From Pseudomonas fluorescens (GTDB lineage: Bacteria; Pseudomonadota; Gammaproteobacteria; Pseudomonadales; Pseudomonadaceae): a stretch of 64,000 nucleotides of DNA. Under the pieces are notes generated by a model, which did not search any database, was not told the origin of the DNA, and worked only from the letters and a program-made list of their open reading frames with translations. Shown piece after piece: positions 39,734-49,444 of the stretch (position 1 is the first letter of the stretch; every line of letters begins with the position of its first letter). A program made the translations under genes and the position numbers. The stretch spans positions 1 through 64,000 of the forward strand of contig NZ_JAGGOF010000010.1 in assembly GCF_018614775.1 (NCBI RefSeq). The letters are read 5' to 3'.

Positions 39734-41665
39734 TTAACCTTTGGGGAACGCGGCTTTGATGTTGGCGTCGATACTCGCCTTGACGCCCTGGCCGTCCGGC
39801 GTGGCGCCGGGGCCGCCGCCGTTGTTCAGGTGCAGCACGCCGCCGGTGTTGAACTCGGCATCGCCGCTGGCATAGAAGCTGATCTGCACGCCGCTCAGGT
39901 TGATCTGGCCGCTGGCGTTGAGTTCCAGGATGCTTTTACCGCACACCAGTCTCAGGTTTTCGCCCACTTCAATGACGTAGCTCTGGCTGATGCTGTCGGT
40001 CTTGCGCAAGCCCACCGACAGGATGTCCTCCTGCTTGACGATGCGCAGGCGGTTGTTGCCGATGATCACCGTCTCGTTGTGGCCGATGCTCTTGTTGCGG
40101 TCGTGCCCCACCGAATGGCTTTCATCCACCTCTACCACGATGTCCTGGTTGCGCTCGGCATGGATGTACAACTGCTCCGCGCCTTTCTTGTCTTCCATGC
40201 GGATTTCGTTGAAATTCGCCGGCGTGCCGCCCTTGCTCGAACGGCTCTTCATGCCGCTTTGGGTGGCGTTTTCCGGCAAGTCGTAGGGCACGGTCTGTTC
40301 GGCGTTGTAGACGCGACCGGTGATGATCGGCCGGTCCGGGTCGCCTTCGAGGAAGCTGACAATCACTTCCTGGCCAATGCGCGGAATCTGCATCGAGCCC
40401 CAGTTCTTGCCGGCCCAGGATTGCGACACGCGAATCCAGCACGAGCTGTTCTCGTTGGACTGGTCGTGGCGGTCCCAGTAGAAATGCACCTTCACCCGAC
40501 CGAACTGATCGGTCCAGATTTCCTCACCCTTGGGACCGACCACCAGCGCGGTCTGCGGGCCTTTGACGACAGGGCGGTGAGTGATGGGCAACGGCCGGTA
40601 GCTTTGCTGGGCGTCGATGCAGGTCAGGCTGCTTTCGAACTGTGCCGACGGCGCGCCAACACCGGTTTCGCCGCTTTCCTGGGAGATGTAATAGCGGGCG
40701 CCAACGATCAGGTATTCGCGGTTCTGGTCCTGGCGGGTGAAGCCGGTCAGGCTGAACAGATGCCCCGATCCCAGGCCCCGGGCATTACCCGTCAGCTCGA
40801 CCTGTTCGTGCAGGGTCTGCAAGGCTTCGATGCGGGTGCGGGCGTAATGCTCGCCGTCGGCACTTTGCACGTAGGTGCCGGGGTAGTCGTACAGCGGATA
40901 GTCGCCAGCGGTGTGCGGACGCGGCATCGCCGAGCGCACGTCGATGCGCGCGCTGGGGCGCTGGAAGTCGTAGTCGTTGAGCTCCAATGAACCTGGCTGG
41001 ACTTCCTGGGCCAGGTGCCAATCGTGGATGTGGTCGCGTTCGCGGTGCTGTTCGTTCTTCGGGTAGTAGGGCACCGACGCATAGTCGGGCGCGCTGGCGT
41101 GCGCGCCGTAGGCATCGGCCAGCACCAGCACGTGGCGGCCCTGCTCATGGCGGAAGAAGTAATAGATACCTTCCTGTTCCATCAGTCGGCTGACGAAATC
41201 GAAGCTGGTCTCGCGGTACTGCACGCAGTATTCCCACTCGCGATACGGCCGGCTCAAGGCGTCTTCGAAATCGGAAAAGCCCAGGTCGCGGAACACCTGC
41301 TTGATGATCTGCGGGATGGTCAGGTTCTGGAAGATCCGGCAATCGGAGGTGCGTGTCAGCAGCCAGAACCAAGGCCTGAGCGTGGCCTGGTAACTGGCGA
41401 ACTGGCCCTGGTCGACGTTCTGGCTGCAGCGGGCCACGATGCCATGGAAATAGCGCTCGCCACCGCCGTCCAGCAGCAGGCTCACGCACATCGGTTTGCC
41501 AAGCAACTGGTTGAGGTCGATGGCGTTGTCCAGCGAGTGCAACTGCAACTCGTAGTTGAACAGCCTTCCCAGCTCTTCGCCGCCACCCATGTCCTTGAGC
41601 AGCAGCACCTCGGGCCCCAGGGGGCTGGTGATTTTGGCCAGGCGTGTGGCTTGGTTGAATAACAT
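39734..41665 (-). CDS. vgrG: T6SS spike protein VgrG
   Basis: A 643-residue trimeric spike protein, homologous to phage gp27/gp5. The N-terminal gp27-like part (1-390) includes LFNYELQLHS and QYRETSFDFVSRLMEQEGIYY. The OB-fold follows (about 400-490: GPKGEEIWTDQFGRVKVHFYWDR; GSMQIPRIGQEVIVSFLEGDPDRP), then a repeat beta-prism C-terminus (VGHDRNKSIGHNETVIIGNN). It ends shortly after the prism without an added effector domain, so it delivers separate cargo, presumably the Rhs protein encoded downstream. It is separated from clpV by a REPIN, which suggests its own promoter in 41666-41838. Confidence 0.95.
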   Translation of the reverse strand: MLFNQATRLAKITSPLGPEVLLLKDMGGGEELGRLFNYELQLHSLDNAIDLNQLLGKPMCVSLLLDGGGERYFHGIVARCSQNVDQGQFASYQATLRPWFWLLTRTSDCRIFQNLTIPQIIKQVFRDLGFSDFEDALSRPYREWEYCVQYRETSFDFVSRLMEQEGIYYFFRHEQGRHVLVLADAYGAHASAPDYASVPYYPKNEQHRERDHIHDWHLAQEVQPGSLELNDYDFQRPSARIDVRSAMPRPHTAGDYPLYDYPGTYVQSADGEHYARTRIEALQTLHEQVELTGNARGLGSGHLFSLTGFTRQDQNREYLIVGARYYISQESGETGVGAPSAQFESSLTCIDAQQSYRPLPITHRPVVKGPQTALVVGPKGEEIWTDQFGRVKVHFYWDRHDQSNENSSCWIRVSQSWAGKNWGSMQIPRIGQEVIVSFLEGDPDRPIITGRVYNAEQTVPYDLPENATQSGMKSRSSKGGTPANFNEIRMEDKKGAEQLYIHAERNQDIVVEVDESHSVGHDRNKSIGHNETVIIGNNRLRIVKQEDILSVGLRKTDSISQSYVIEVGENLRLVCGKSILELNASGQINLSGVQISFYASGDAEFNTGGVLHLNNGGGPGATPDGQGVKASIDANIKAAFPKG

Positions 41666-41709
41666 CGGGTGTCCCGTGCAAATTTTAATAGCTGAAGGAA
41701 CGCAACCTA

Positions 41710-41802
41710 CTGTGGGAGCGAGCCTGCTCGCGATAGCGGAGTTACATTCAACATCGAGGTTGAATGACCCACCGCAATCGCGAGCAGGCTCGCTCCCACA
41801 GG
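41710..41802. repeat. REPIN between clpV and vgrG
   Basis: Full doublet in the 173-bp gap separating the core T6SS operon from the vgrG-eagR-rhs-immunity module on the same strand. It marks a likely transcription and recombination boundary. Confidence 0.92.
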
Positions 41803-41838
41803 GGTATCTTCCACAGGAGTGACTGTGTTCCTGTCAGG

Positions 41839-44529
41839 TCAGGTCGCGTCGCTGAAATCGTACTGCAATTCGTTATCCACGGCGCGGATCCGCACACCGG
41901 CCAGGGCCTTGCCTTCGAGCATGCGGGTGAGAAACTCGCGGCTCATGTCCGGCAGCAGGCTGTTGGTCAGGATGGTGTCGATCATCCGGCCGCCGCTTTC
42001 GGTTTCGGTGCAGCGCGAGACGATCAGGTCGATCACCGCGTCGTCGTAGTCGAACGCCACTTTGTGGGTGTTCTCCACACGCTTCTTGATGCGGTTGAGT
42101 TGCAGGCGGGTGATGGCCTTGAGCATTTCGTCGCTGAGTGGGTAGTACGGAATCGTCACCAGGCGACCGAGCAGGGCCGGCGGGAAAATCTCCAGCAGCG
42201 GCTGGCGCAGGGCCTTGGCGATTGCTTCCGGCTCGGGCACGTTTTGCGGGTCTTTGCAGACCTGGGCAATCAGTTCGGTGCCGGCGTTGGTGGTCAGCAG
42301 GATCAAGGTGTTCTTGAAGTCGATCACCCGGCCTTCGCCGTCTTCCATGACGCCCTTGTCGAACACCTGGAAGAAGATCTCGTGCACGTCCGGGTGGGCT
42401 TTTTCCACCTCGTCCAGCAGCACCACGCTGTACGGTTTGCGCCGCACGGCTTCGGTCAGCACGCCGCCTTCGCCATAGCCGATGTAGCCCGGTGGCGCGC
42501 CCTTGAGGGTGGACACGGTGTGGGCTTCCTGGAACTCGCTCATGTTGATGGTGATGACGTTCTGCTCGCCGCCGTACATGGCTTCGGCCAGGGCCAGGGC
42601 GGTTTCGGTCTTGCCCACGCCGGAGGTGCCGGCGAGCATGAACACGCCAATCGGCTTGCTCGGGTTGTCGAGGCCGGCGCGGGAGGTCTGGATGCGCTTG
42701 GCGATCATCTGCAAGGCGTGGTCCTGGCCGATGATGCGCTTTTTCAGGTGCTGGTCGAGGTTGAGCACGGTTTCCAGTTCATTGCGGGCCATGCGGCCCA
42801 CCGGAATGCCGGTCCAGTCGGCGACCACCGAGGCCACGGCCTGATAGTCCACGGTCGGCAGGATCAACGGGGTTTCGCCTTGCAGGGCGCTGAGGCGCTG
42901 TTGCAGGTCCACCAGTTTCTCGCGCAGGGCGTGGTTTTCGTTGTCGCAAGCTTCGCTGCCGTCCTCGCTGTCCACCACGCCGACGCGTTCACGCAGGGTG
43001 GCGCGGGTGGCGAGCAGTTCGTCCACCAGGGTTTTCTCTTCGGCCCAGCGGCTTTCCAGTTCAGCGAGGCGCTGGCGCTCGGCGCTCAACAGGTTTTCGC
43101 TCTGGGTCTGGCGGCTGCCGATGTTCACGCCGATCGCCTGTTCGCGAGCGATGATCTGCAGCTCGGTTTCCAGCGCTTCGATGCGCCGACGGCTGTCATC
43201 CACCTCGGCCGGCACGGCGTGCAGGCTGATGGCGACGCGGGCGCAAGCGGTGTCCAGCAGGCTCACGGATTTGTCCGGCAGCTGGCGCGCGGGAATGTAG
43301 CGGTGGGACAACTTGACCGAGGCTTCCAGGGCTTCGTCGAGGATCTGCACCTGGTGGTGCTGTTCCATGGTCGAGGCCACGCCGCGCATCATCAGCAGCG
43401 CCTTGTCTTCCGACGGCTCGGCCACTTGCACCACCTGGAAACGCCGGGTCAGGGCCGGGTCTTTCTCGATGTGCTTCTTGTACTCGGCCCAGGTCGTGGC
43501 GGCCACGGTGCGCAGGGTGCCGCGGGCCAGGGCCGGCTTGAGCAGGTTGGCCGCATCACCGGTCCCGGCGGCGCCACCGGCGCCCACCAGGGTGTGGGCT
43601 TCGTCGATGAACAGGATGATCGGCTTCGGCGAAGCCTGGACGTCTTCGATGACCTGGCGCAGGCGCTGTTCGAATTCGCCTTTCATGCTCGCGCCTGCTT
43701 GCAACAGGCCGACGTCGAGGCTGCGCAGCTCCACGTCCTTGAGGGACGGCGGCACGTCGCCGGCGACGATGCGCAGGGCAAAGCCTTCGACCACTGCAGT
43801 CTTGCCCACGCCGGCTTCACCGGTGAGGATCGGGTTGTTCTGCCGGCGGCGCATGAGAATGTCCACCAGTTGGCGGATCTCTTCGTCACGGCCGACGATC
43901 GGGTCGAGCTTGCCGCTGCGGGCCTGTTCGGTGAGGTCGACGGTGAAGCGCTTGAGGGCTTCCTGCTTGCCCATGGCGCTGGGGGCCATGGCGCCGCTGG
44001 CTTCGCCCGGCACGGCACCGGCGTTGAAGCCATCGCTGGCGCTCAGGGCGTTTTCCGGGGAGTCACCGACGTATTCGTCAAAGCGCTCGCTCAGGGCTTC
44101 GGCCTTGACCTTGTCGAACTCCGACGACAGGCCCAGCAACGCATGGCGCAGGCTCGGGGTCTTGAGAATGCCGAGTACCAGGTAACCGGTGCGCACCTGG
44201 CTCTCACCGAACATCAGGCTGCCGTAGACCCAGCCGCGTTCCACGGCTTCTTCGACGTGGGAGGACAGGTCGGTGATCGATGTCGAGCCCCGTGGCAGCC
44301 GATCCAGGGCATCGGTCAGGTCGCGGGCCAGGCGCGCCGGCTCGACGTTGAACTGACGGATGATGCGGTGCAGGTCCGAGTCCTGCAGTTGCAACAATTG
44401 ATGAAACCAGTGGGCCAGTTCCACATACGGGTTACCGCGCAACTTGCAGAACACGGTGGCGGCTTCGATGGCTTTATAGGCCACGCTGTTGAGTTTGCCG
44501 AACAACGCGGCGCGACTGATTTCACCCAT
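41839..44529 (-). CDS. tssH: T6SS sheath-disassembly ATPase ClpV (TssH)
   Basis: AAA+ unfoldase that extracts TssC from contracted sheaths so that subunits can be reused. The 896-residue product has a Clp N-domain (1-150), AAA1 with Walker A GEAGVGKT (237-244) and Walker B IILFIDEAH, a coiled-coil middle domain (about 410-560), and AAA2 with GTSGVGKT and SVVLLDEVEKAHPDV. Two ATGs six bases apart exist; AAGGAG lies 8 nt before ATG 44529 but only 2 nt before 44535, so 44529 is used. The start overlaps the end of tssG by 8 bp. Confidence 0.95.
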   Translation of the reverse strand: MGEISRAALFGKLNSVAYKAIEAATVFCKLRGNPYVELAHWFHQLLQLQDSDLHRIIRQFNVEPARLARDLTDALDRLPRGSTSITDLSSHVEEAVERGWVYGSLMFGESQVRTGYLVLGILKTPSLRHALLGLSSEFDKVKAEALSERFDEYVGDSPENALSASDGFNAGAVPGEASGAMAPSAMGKQEALKRFTVDLTEQARSGKLDPIVGRDEEIRQLVDILMRRRQNNPILTGEAGVGKTAVVEGFALRIVAGDVPPSLKDVELRSLDVGLLQAGASMKGEFEQRLRQVIEDVQASPKPIILFIDEAHTLVGAGGAAGTGDAANLLKPALARGTLRTVAATTWAEYKKHIEKDPALTRRFQVVQVAEPSEDKALLMMRGVASTMEQHHQVQILDEALEASVKLSHRYIPARQLPDKSVSLLDTACARVAISLHAVPAEVDDSRRRIEALETELQIIAREQAIGVNIGSRQTQSENLLSAERQRLAELESRWAEEKTLVDELLATRATLRERVGVVDSEDGSEACDNENHALREKLVDLQQRLSALQGETPLILPTVDYQAVASVVADWTGIPVGRMARNELETVLNLDQHLKKRIIGQDHALQMIAKRIQTSRAGLDNPSKPIGVFMLAGTSGVGKTETALALAEAMYGGEQNVITINMSEFQEAHTVSTLKGAPPGYIGYGEGGVLTEAVRRKPYSVVLLDEVEKAHPDVHEIFFQVFDKGVMEDGEGRVIDFKNTLILLTTNAGTELIAQVCKDPQNVPEPEAIAKALRQPLLEIFPPALLGRLVTIPYYPLSDEMLKAITRLQLNRIKKRVENTHKVAFDYDDAVIDLIVSRCTETESGGRMIDTILTNSLLPDMSREFLTRMLEGKALAGVRIRAVDNELQYDFSDAT

Positions 44530-45574
44530 GCTCATGGCTCCTTGAGGTCTGTGAGGTGGTGGCCTGTTCGGCGTAATGCCGGGCCAGTATTAGATCGTTG
44601 GCATCTGTTTCGGGCTGCCCCAGCCAGGTGTTGAACCCCAGGCGGAAACGACCATTGAGTTGCAGTGCCGGCACTTCGGGCTGTTCCAGCACCAGGTTCA
44701 GGTCCCAGTCCAGTTCATGACCCAGGTACTCGGCGACCCAGGCCACCAGCTCGTTGAACGACTGGCTGCCGGGCAGCATGCCCATGTAGTCGACGAGCTT
44801 GAGCGGGCCCAGGCGAATGCGGAATTTGTGCTGGCGATCCCACACGTAGCGGCCCAGGCAGAAGTCCACGCGCAGTTGATGGGCGCTGACGCCGACGCGG
44901 CTGCGCTCCGGCAGTTCCAGCCATTGGCCGACGTATTCTTCGATCTCCACCGGCAGGCCGAAGTATTCGCCGAGGATGGCCTTCAAACCGTCGGGGTAGC
45001 GGGTTTGTGCCGACAGGTGGCCGCTGTAATGCAACTTCGCGGTGTCGGGAATCAAACCCTGCTTGAGCAGGCTCGGCATGCCCCGACCGCTGAGGGCCGC
45101 GAGGCGCGCCGACCAGTAGTCATCGTCCGGGCGATCATGGCTGACGGTCGGCCGTGCTTCGGCCCAGGCCCGGTAGAACAGGCTGAGCAAACGATGATGG
45201 AACACATCGAGAAAGCGCTTGCTGGTGCTGTCGGCGTGGTTGCGCTGGCGCTCGCGCACATACTCGGTGATGTGCAGCGGCATCGGGCCGTTGGGGCCGC
45301 CGAGGCCGAAGAAGAACTGTTCCAGCCGCGCCGGCGCACCGTCGACGCCCGGCTGTACCGAAGCCAGCGTCGCCGGGGCAAAGGTGCATTCGGCCTGTTG
45401 TCCGAGGCGCAGCGGGTCATCGGCCAGGCGCAACGAATGGCCCAGGCGCGGCAGCTCGGGCGACTCGCACTCGATGCGTCGCAACGCCTGGAAAAAGTCG
45501 TATTCCCAGGGTTTCTGGTGCATCGCGTCCAGGGTACTCACAGGGTCGGACGACGTCCGGGCTTGGCTTTCCAT
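44522..45574 (-). CDS. tssG: T6SS baseplate protein TssG
   Basis: Baseplate wedge subunit that forms a complex with TssE, TssF and TssK under the spike. The 350-residue protein has the TssG/ImpH features YDFFQALRRIE near the N-terminus, FFGLGGPNGPMPLHITEYVRER in the middle and LRVDFCLGRYVWDR further on. The coding sequence begins 37 bp inside the end of tssF; an in-frame ATG at 45523 is an alternative start. It overlaps clpV at the other end, so it is part of a translationally coupled string. Confidence 0.93.
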   Translation of the reverse strand: MESQARTSSDPVSTLDAMHQKPWEYDFFQALRRIECESPELPRLGHSLRLADDPLRLGQQAECTFAPATLASVQPGVDGAPARLEQFFFGLGGPNGPMPLHITEYVRERQRNHADSTSKRFLDVFHHRLLSLFYRAWAEARPTVSHDRPDDDYWSARLAALSGRGMPSLLKQGLIPDTAKLHYSGHLSAQTRYPDGLKAILGEYFGLPVEIEEYVGQWLELPERSRVGVSAHQLRVDFCLGRYVWDRQHKFRIRLGPLKLVDYMGMLPGSQSFNELVAWVAEYLGHELDWDLNLVLEQPEVPALQLNGRFRLGFNTWLGQPETDANDLILARHYAEQATTSQTSRSHEHG

Positions 45575-47397
45575 CGCATGATCTCGCCGCGTTCGGTGGT
45601 ACGGATCACCGTCTCGGTAAAACTGTTGATCGACACGTAGCGTGCCAGGAAGCGCTCGAACACCGCACCGAGCAGGAACACGCCGGTGCCGCGAAACGCA
45701 TTTTCATCGAACTCCAGGGTGATCTCCAGGCCGCGACCAAAGACGATCGGGCCGGGCATCGGCAGACGCCGGGTGCAGGCCTTGCTGCTGACGTCCCGCA
45801 GGCCTTCGATCTGCAATTGCAGCGCCGCGTCGTTGCTGTCGCCGTACAGGCGCAGCAGTTCACGCAGGGCGGCGGCGCCCTGGCCCTGTTCGGCGAGGGA
45901 CAGGTAGTTCAGCGACAGCTGGCTGATCAGTCGCCAGGCTTTGGCGTCGTGGGCATGGCTGGCCCGTGGGCGGCTCGGTCCGGCCACGCAGCGCACGGCG
46001 CCGACCGGGGCACTGTCGGCCAGGGTGAAGTCGGTCTTGCCGTTGCCCACGCTCATGAACAGCGGCAGGTCGCGGTTGGTGCACAGTGCCGTCACGCCCA
46101 GTTGGCGCAAGTCATGGCGATAGGGCGCCTGCTGGCTGTCCACCAGGCTGACGAAGGTTTCGCTGCCGATGTAGGTCGAGCGCGGGCCGTTGCGCCGCTG
46201 ATCGCTGGACAACACCCGCGGCTCGCGACGCACCGTGTAATAGGCCTGGTCGCGGCCATAGCGGGATGGATCGCGCACGGCATAGAACGGCAGGAACGGC
46301 TGCTCCGGTCCGGTGCCGTGGCCGGTGAGGCCGGTCAGCGAATGCACTTCGAAATCCATCGGCCGGGTGCGGTCGGCGATCACGTGGTGCTCGTTGACCC
46401 GTTCCGACAAGTGAATGCGATCCAGGCGCTTGGGAAACAGGTTGATCGCCGGGGTGCAAAACGGAAGAAACTGCGCGGCACTGACGCTGCCTTCCAGGCT
46501 CGGATCGTGACGGTCGAACAGCACGATCAGCTCCAGCTCCTGGCCGTCGCAACGCTTGACCGCGCGGCTCAGTTGGGTGAAGTCGACGAACAGGAAGCGC
46601 TGGGGCAGGGCGAAGTATTCCTGCAACAGGCGGTAGCCCTGGAAGGCCCGTGATACAACGGGCAGCGCGGCGTCGGCATCATCGAAGCCACGGGAGCGCA
46701 GCGCGTCTTGCGGCAGGCGTTCGACCCAATCACCGCCGGGTTTGCGGGCGAACACCGCGCAGGCATTGCCCAGCAGTTGTTCGTAGAGGCGGAAAGGTTG
46801 CTCGTCGGCGCCGCTGAGGTACAGCGGCAGGTTGTCCAGGGCCAGGCTGTTGAACGGCAGTTCGGCGCCGGTGCGCAGGGTCAGGCGCAGGCCAGCCTTG
46901 GCTTTTGGTTCGCTGGCTGCCAGGCGCCCGAGCACGGTGGACGGGTTGCCGAAGTACTCGGCCTGGCTGACCTGCAACGGCCACAACGTCACCGCGTGGG
47001 CGGTGCGGTACTCGCAGCAGGTCTGGGTTTCCCGGCCCAAAGCGGCGCGCAGGACGCTGTCGCGGGGCAGCGTGAAGCCGCTGCTCAGCGAGCCCTCGTC
47101 CGGGTCGGCCTGCATCTGCACCACGGTCATCGACGGCGTGGGTGCCAGGTAATGGGGGTAGGCGATTTCCAGCAGGTTATGGGTGAAGGTCGGGTACTCG
47201 GCGTCGAGCTTGAGCTGCACCCGCGCGGTCAGGTAGGCGAAGCCTTCCAGCAAGCGCTCGACGTAAGGGTCGGCGCAGTCCATGCCGGACAACGTCAGCC
47301 GACTGGCGATCTTGGGGTATTCCTTGGCGAACTCCGCCGCGCTTTCGCGCACGTGGTGCAGTTCCTGGTTGTACAGTTCCAGCAGGCGCGGGTTCAT
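45538..47397 (-). CDS. tssF: T6SS baseplate protein TssF
   Basis: Large baseplate subunit, 619 residues, two copies per wedge with TssG. Diagnostic stretches are [20 protein letters not shown] at the N-terminus, [23 protein letters not shown], and [16 protein letters not shown] (TssF/ImpG/VasA family). The ATG overlaps the stop of tssE by 4 bp (ATGA-type junction). Confidence 0.95.
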   Translation of the reverse strand: MNPRLLELYNQELHHVRESAAEFAKEYPKIASRLTLSGMDCADPYVERLLEGFAYLTARVQLKLDAEYPTFTHNLLEIAYPHYLAPTPSMTVVQMQADPDEGSLSSGFTLPRDSVLRAALGRETQTCCEYRTAHAVTLWPLQVSQAEYFGNPSTVLGRLAASEPKAKAGLRLTLRTGAELPFNSLALDNLPLYLSGADEQPFRLYEQLLGNACAVFARKPGGDWVERLPQDALRSRGFDDADAALPVVSRAFQGYRLLQEYFALPQRFLFVDFTQLSRAVKRCDGQELELIVLFDRHDPSLEGSVSAAQFLPFCTPAINLFPKRLDRIHLSERVNEHHVIADRTRPMDFEVHSLTGLTGHGTGPEQPFLPFYAVRDPSRYGRDQAYYTVRREPRVLSSDQRRNGPRSTYIGSETFVSLVDSQQAPYRHDLRQLGVTALCTNRDLPLFMSVGNGKTDFTLADSAPVGAVRCVAGPSRPRASHAHDAKAWRLISQLSLNYLSLAEQGQGAAALRELLRLYGDSNDAALQLQIEGLRDVSSKACTRRLPMPGPIVFGRGLEITLEFDENAFRGTGVFLLGAVFERFLARYVSINSFTETVIRTTERGEIMRWKAKPGRRPTL

Positions 47398-47906
47398 GGG
47401 CGCCTCCGCTGATCGGCGTTGACCACGCGCACATGCCCGGATTCCAGGTCCAGATCAGTTTGCAACAGCAGGCGCAACGGCACCGGTTGGGCCCAGAGAT
47501 CGCCCTCGATCTCGAAGCTCAAGGCGTTGTGGTTCATCTCCGCCGTCGCCCGGGCGCGCACGCGCAGGGTGTGCCGCAGGATCCGCGGTTCGAAGGTGGC
47601 GATGGCCTGGTGGATCAACGCTTCCAGGGCCGGGATATCGACGTTCGACGCGCTGTTGCCGGCCAAAGCCGGCAAGCCGAAATTGACCACCGAAGTGCCC
47701 GCCGGGGTATGCAGCGTGGCATCGTGGCCGAGCAGCGACGTGGTGTTGAGCAGCCACGCCAGGTCACGCAGCACCGAGGCTTTCAACTGGGTGAGCGAGA
47801 GCACGCGTTTGTCGGCGCTTTCCTTGGGATTGGTCGGATCGTCATCGGTCAACCGGTCCAGCAGGGACGGTTGCAGGCGATCGCGGGTGGCGATTTCGGT
47901 TACCAC
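47394..47906 (-). CDS. tssE: T6SS baseplate protein TssE (gp25-like)
   Basis: Sheath-nucleating baseplate subunit related to phage T4 gp25; 170 residues with [15 protein letters not shown], the conserved [20 protein letters not shown] segment (here [16 protein letters not shown]), NFGLPALAG and the C-terminal FEIEG region. The start is taken as GTG 47906 ([11 protein letters not shown]), as in related Pseudomonas proteins. It has no Shine-Dalgarno sequence and lies 7 bp inside the preceding lipoprotein gene, so initiation probably depends on coupling. The frame is open far upstream, but that part is the tai4 gene region. Confidence 0.88.
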   Translation of the reverse strand: MVTEIATRDRLQPSLLDRLTDDDPTNPKESADKRVLSLTQLKASVLRDLAWLLNTTSLLGHDATLHTPAGTSVVNFGLPALAGNSASNVDIPALEALIHQAIATFEPRILRHTLRVRARATAEMNHNALSFEIEGDLWAQPVPLRLLLQTDLDLESGHVRVVNADQRRRP

Positions 47907-48343
47907 GTAAAAAGGGCCACGAAGTTTTTCTGGTCGAAAGCGCCGGGCAGGCAGTGACCACCGCCAGCTACCATCGAGGCTTCCAGCTGACCAGCGACTT
48001 TCCTGATCGCCTGGTACTGAGAACGGCATTCAGTGCTCGGCGCAGGTTCCGGTGCAAAGTGCTGGACGATAATAATCTGGGCGTTATTGAAGTTTTCGAC
48101 GCGTGGTTTACCTTGGCGATCGACGCCCAAATGACAAGGCCAGGGCATGTCCAGGGTCAACAGGCTCTGATCCGGTTTACGCAAGGCGCAGCGTTGATCG
48201 TGGTTCTCAAGGGTCAATACTTGGCCGCCAAGATCGACCTGATTGTCTTGTGCGGTGGTTGTGGCCGGGGCCGTTTCGGCGCAGGCGTACAGACTCAACA
48301 GCACGCAACTCGACAGCAGTGAATGCAGCGTACGCTTGATCAT
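47900..48343 (-). CDS. Putative Tae4 immunity lipoprotein (Tai4-like position)
   Basis: A 147-residue protein with an N-terminal lipoprotein signal: positively charged MIKRT, hydrophobic stretch, and lipobox-like LYAC with C21. The mature part has four further cysteines that may form disulfides (RCALRKP, WPCHLG, TECRSQ, GHCLPG) and would be periplasmic. It directly follows the tae4 gene with an ATGA overlap, so by position it is the immunity protein that protects the cell's own peptidoglycan. I do not recognise clear sequence similarity to known Tai4 proteins. It overlaps tssE by 7 bp. Confidence 0.72.
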   Translation of the reverse strand: MIKRTLHSLLSSCVLLSLYACAETAPATTTAQDNQVDLGGQVLTLENHDQRCALRKPDQSLLTLDMPWPCHLGVDRQGKPRVENFNNAQIIIVQHFAPEPAPSTECRSQYQAIRKVAGQLEASMVAGGGHCLPGAFDQKNFVALFTW

Positions 48344-48780
48344 GGCAGTTCCCAGAACCAGACTTGCTTTGAGCGATGGGCCTGGTCGGCAAAGTCGCCC
48401 GTGACCCTGCCGCGATTCCACAGATCGATGTGGTCGCCGGTACGCGCTTCCAGGGATTGCCCGTGCCGTGCAAAGCAGTCCTTGAAGAAGATGATCCCGG
48501 TCTTTTGAGCGAGCTTGCGCCGATCTTCGGCACTTCCCGAGAGAATCAGTGGACGCCCCAGATGGTGCCGCCAGAGCCAGTTGGCCAACGACTCCGCGCC
48601 ACGTGCGTGTTCGTGGGCGCATTTGGGTTCGGTGTAGGTGGATTTGTTGACCTTGATGGTTTTTTCCGCGTTGAGCGTGACGCTCATGCGGATTGCGCAT
48701 TGATTGTCCCAAGGGCCGTCGCAGGGCGTTGGCGTATCGGGATAGCTGTTCCACAAATTGATAAACGAAGGTTTGGCCAT
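48340..48780 (-). CDS. tae4: Tae4-like T6SS amidase effector
   Basis: A 146-residue peptidoglycan amidase effector with no signal peptide, as expected for cargo delivered by the T6SS (probably through the Hcp tube). Matches the Tae4 family by the catalytic Cys motif NQCAIRMSVTLN (C28), RGAESLANWLW, the strand GIIFFKD and the catalytic His motif GDHIDLWNRG (H117), with D129 as a possible third residue. Tae4 enzymes cut the gamma-D-Glu to mDAP bond of the stem peptide. It lies just after hcp in the structural operon, at the position of tagJ in P. aeruginosa HSI-I, and overlaps its putative immunity gene by 4 bp. Confidence 0.87.
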   Translation of the reverse strand: MAKPSFINLWNSYPDTPTPCDGPWDNQCAIRMSVTLNAEKTIKVNKSTYTEPKCAHEHARGAESLANWLWRHHLGRPLILSGSAEDRRKLAQKTGIIFFKDCFARHGQSLEARTGDHIDLWNRGRVTGDFADQAHRSKQVWFWELP

Positions 48781-48860
48781 GACTCAGACACCGCGCGCAG
48801 AAAAATGGATTCGAGCAAGCACCAAACACCCCCGGCGCGTGGCACCGGGGGCGTGTTCGA

Positions 48861-49349
48861 TTACACCTTGGTGTTGGTGCGGATGTTCCAGCCGAACTTG
48901 ACCGGGCCGCCTTCTTTGGTGCCGTCGGCTTTCTGCGGTTGGTAGTCCACCAGCACCTTGGCGAAGTTCAGGGTGACGTTCTCGGTCAGGCGATCATCGC
49001 TGCCCGAACCGCCAGTGCTCAGGGAGGTGATGATCACCTCTTCCAGGTTGATGATCATGTACTCGACCTGGCTTTCACCACCGGCCTTGCGCACGGTCAG
49101 CTTGACCTTGTCGATGTGCTTGCCGCTGGCGCAGTGCATCATCAGGTTCGGCGATGCCTTATCGACGTACTTGGTCAGCGACAGATCCTGGATATTCACC
49201 TTGCCCGCGCCACCGCCGGTGCCGGAGTGCATGTTGCCGGTCTGGGACATGCCCCAGCTCCAGTTCAGGACGTCGATTTCGTCCTTGTGGGCCTTGTCCA
49301 TGGACTCGCCCTTGATGTCGCCGATCTTGATGAAAATATCAACAGCCAT
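48861..49349 (-). CDS. hcp: T6SS tube protein Hcp
   Basis: Hexameric inner-tube subunit and carrier of small effectors, 162 residues. It is very close to P. aeruginosa Hcp1 by recollection: MAVDIFIKIGDIKGES, VLNWSWGMSQTGNMHSGTGG, QVEYMIINLEEV, STGGSGSDDRLTENVTLNFA and YQPQKADG. ATG 49349 is preceded by AGGGAGAAAA; the upstream start at 49376 is unlikely. A REPIN separates it from tssC, so it may have an additional promoter in 49350-49440 that allows the high Hcp dosage the machine needs. Confidence 0.97.
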   Translation of the reverse strand: MAVDIFIKIGDIKGESMDKAHKDEIDVLNWSWGMSQTGNMHSGTGGGAGKVNIQDLSLTKYVDKASPNLMMHCASGKHIDKVKLTVRKAGGESQVEYMIINLEEVIITSLSTGGSGSDDRLTENVTLNFAKVLVDYQPQKADGTKEGGPVKFGWNIRTNTKV

Positions 49350-49444
49350 GTTTTCTCCCTGTGTGGTCTCTACCACGTTGTTTGATTGACGCCGACCTTG
49401 CGAATTCTTTGTACAGCAGTGACCTTCAACTCAATGAAGGCCCC

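Noticed and set aside
41839..44535. Start of ClpV at ATG 44535
   Set aside because: AAGGAG would be only 2 nt from that ATG; the ATG at 44529 has the correct 8-nt spacing.
48344..48829. Upstream extension of the Tae4 immunity frame to 309 codons
   Set aside because: The extension is the out-of-frame shadow of the tae4 gene; the lipoprotein signal starting at 48343 defines the real start.
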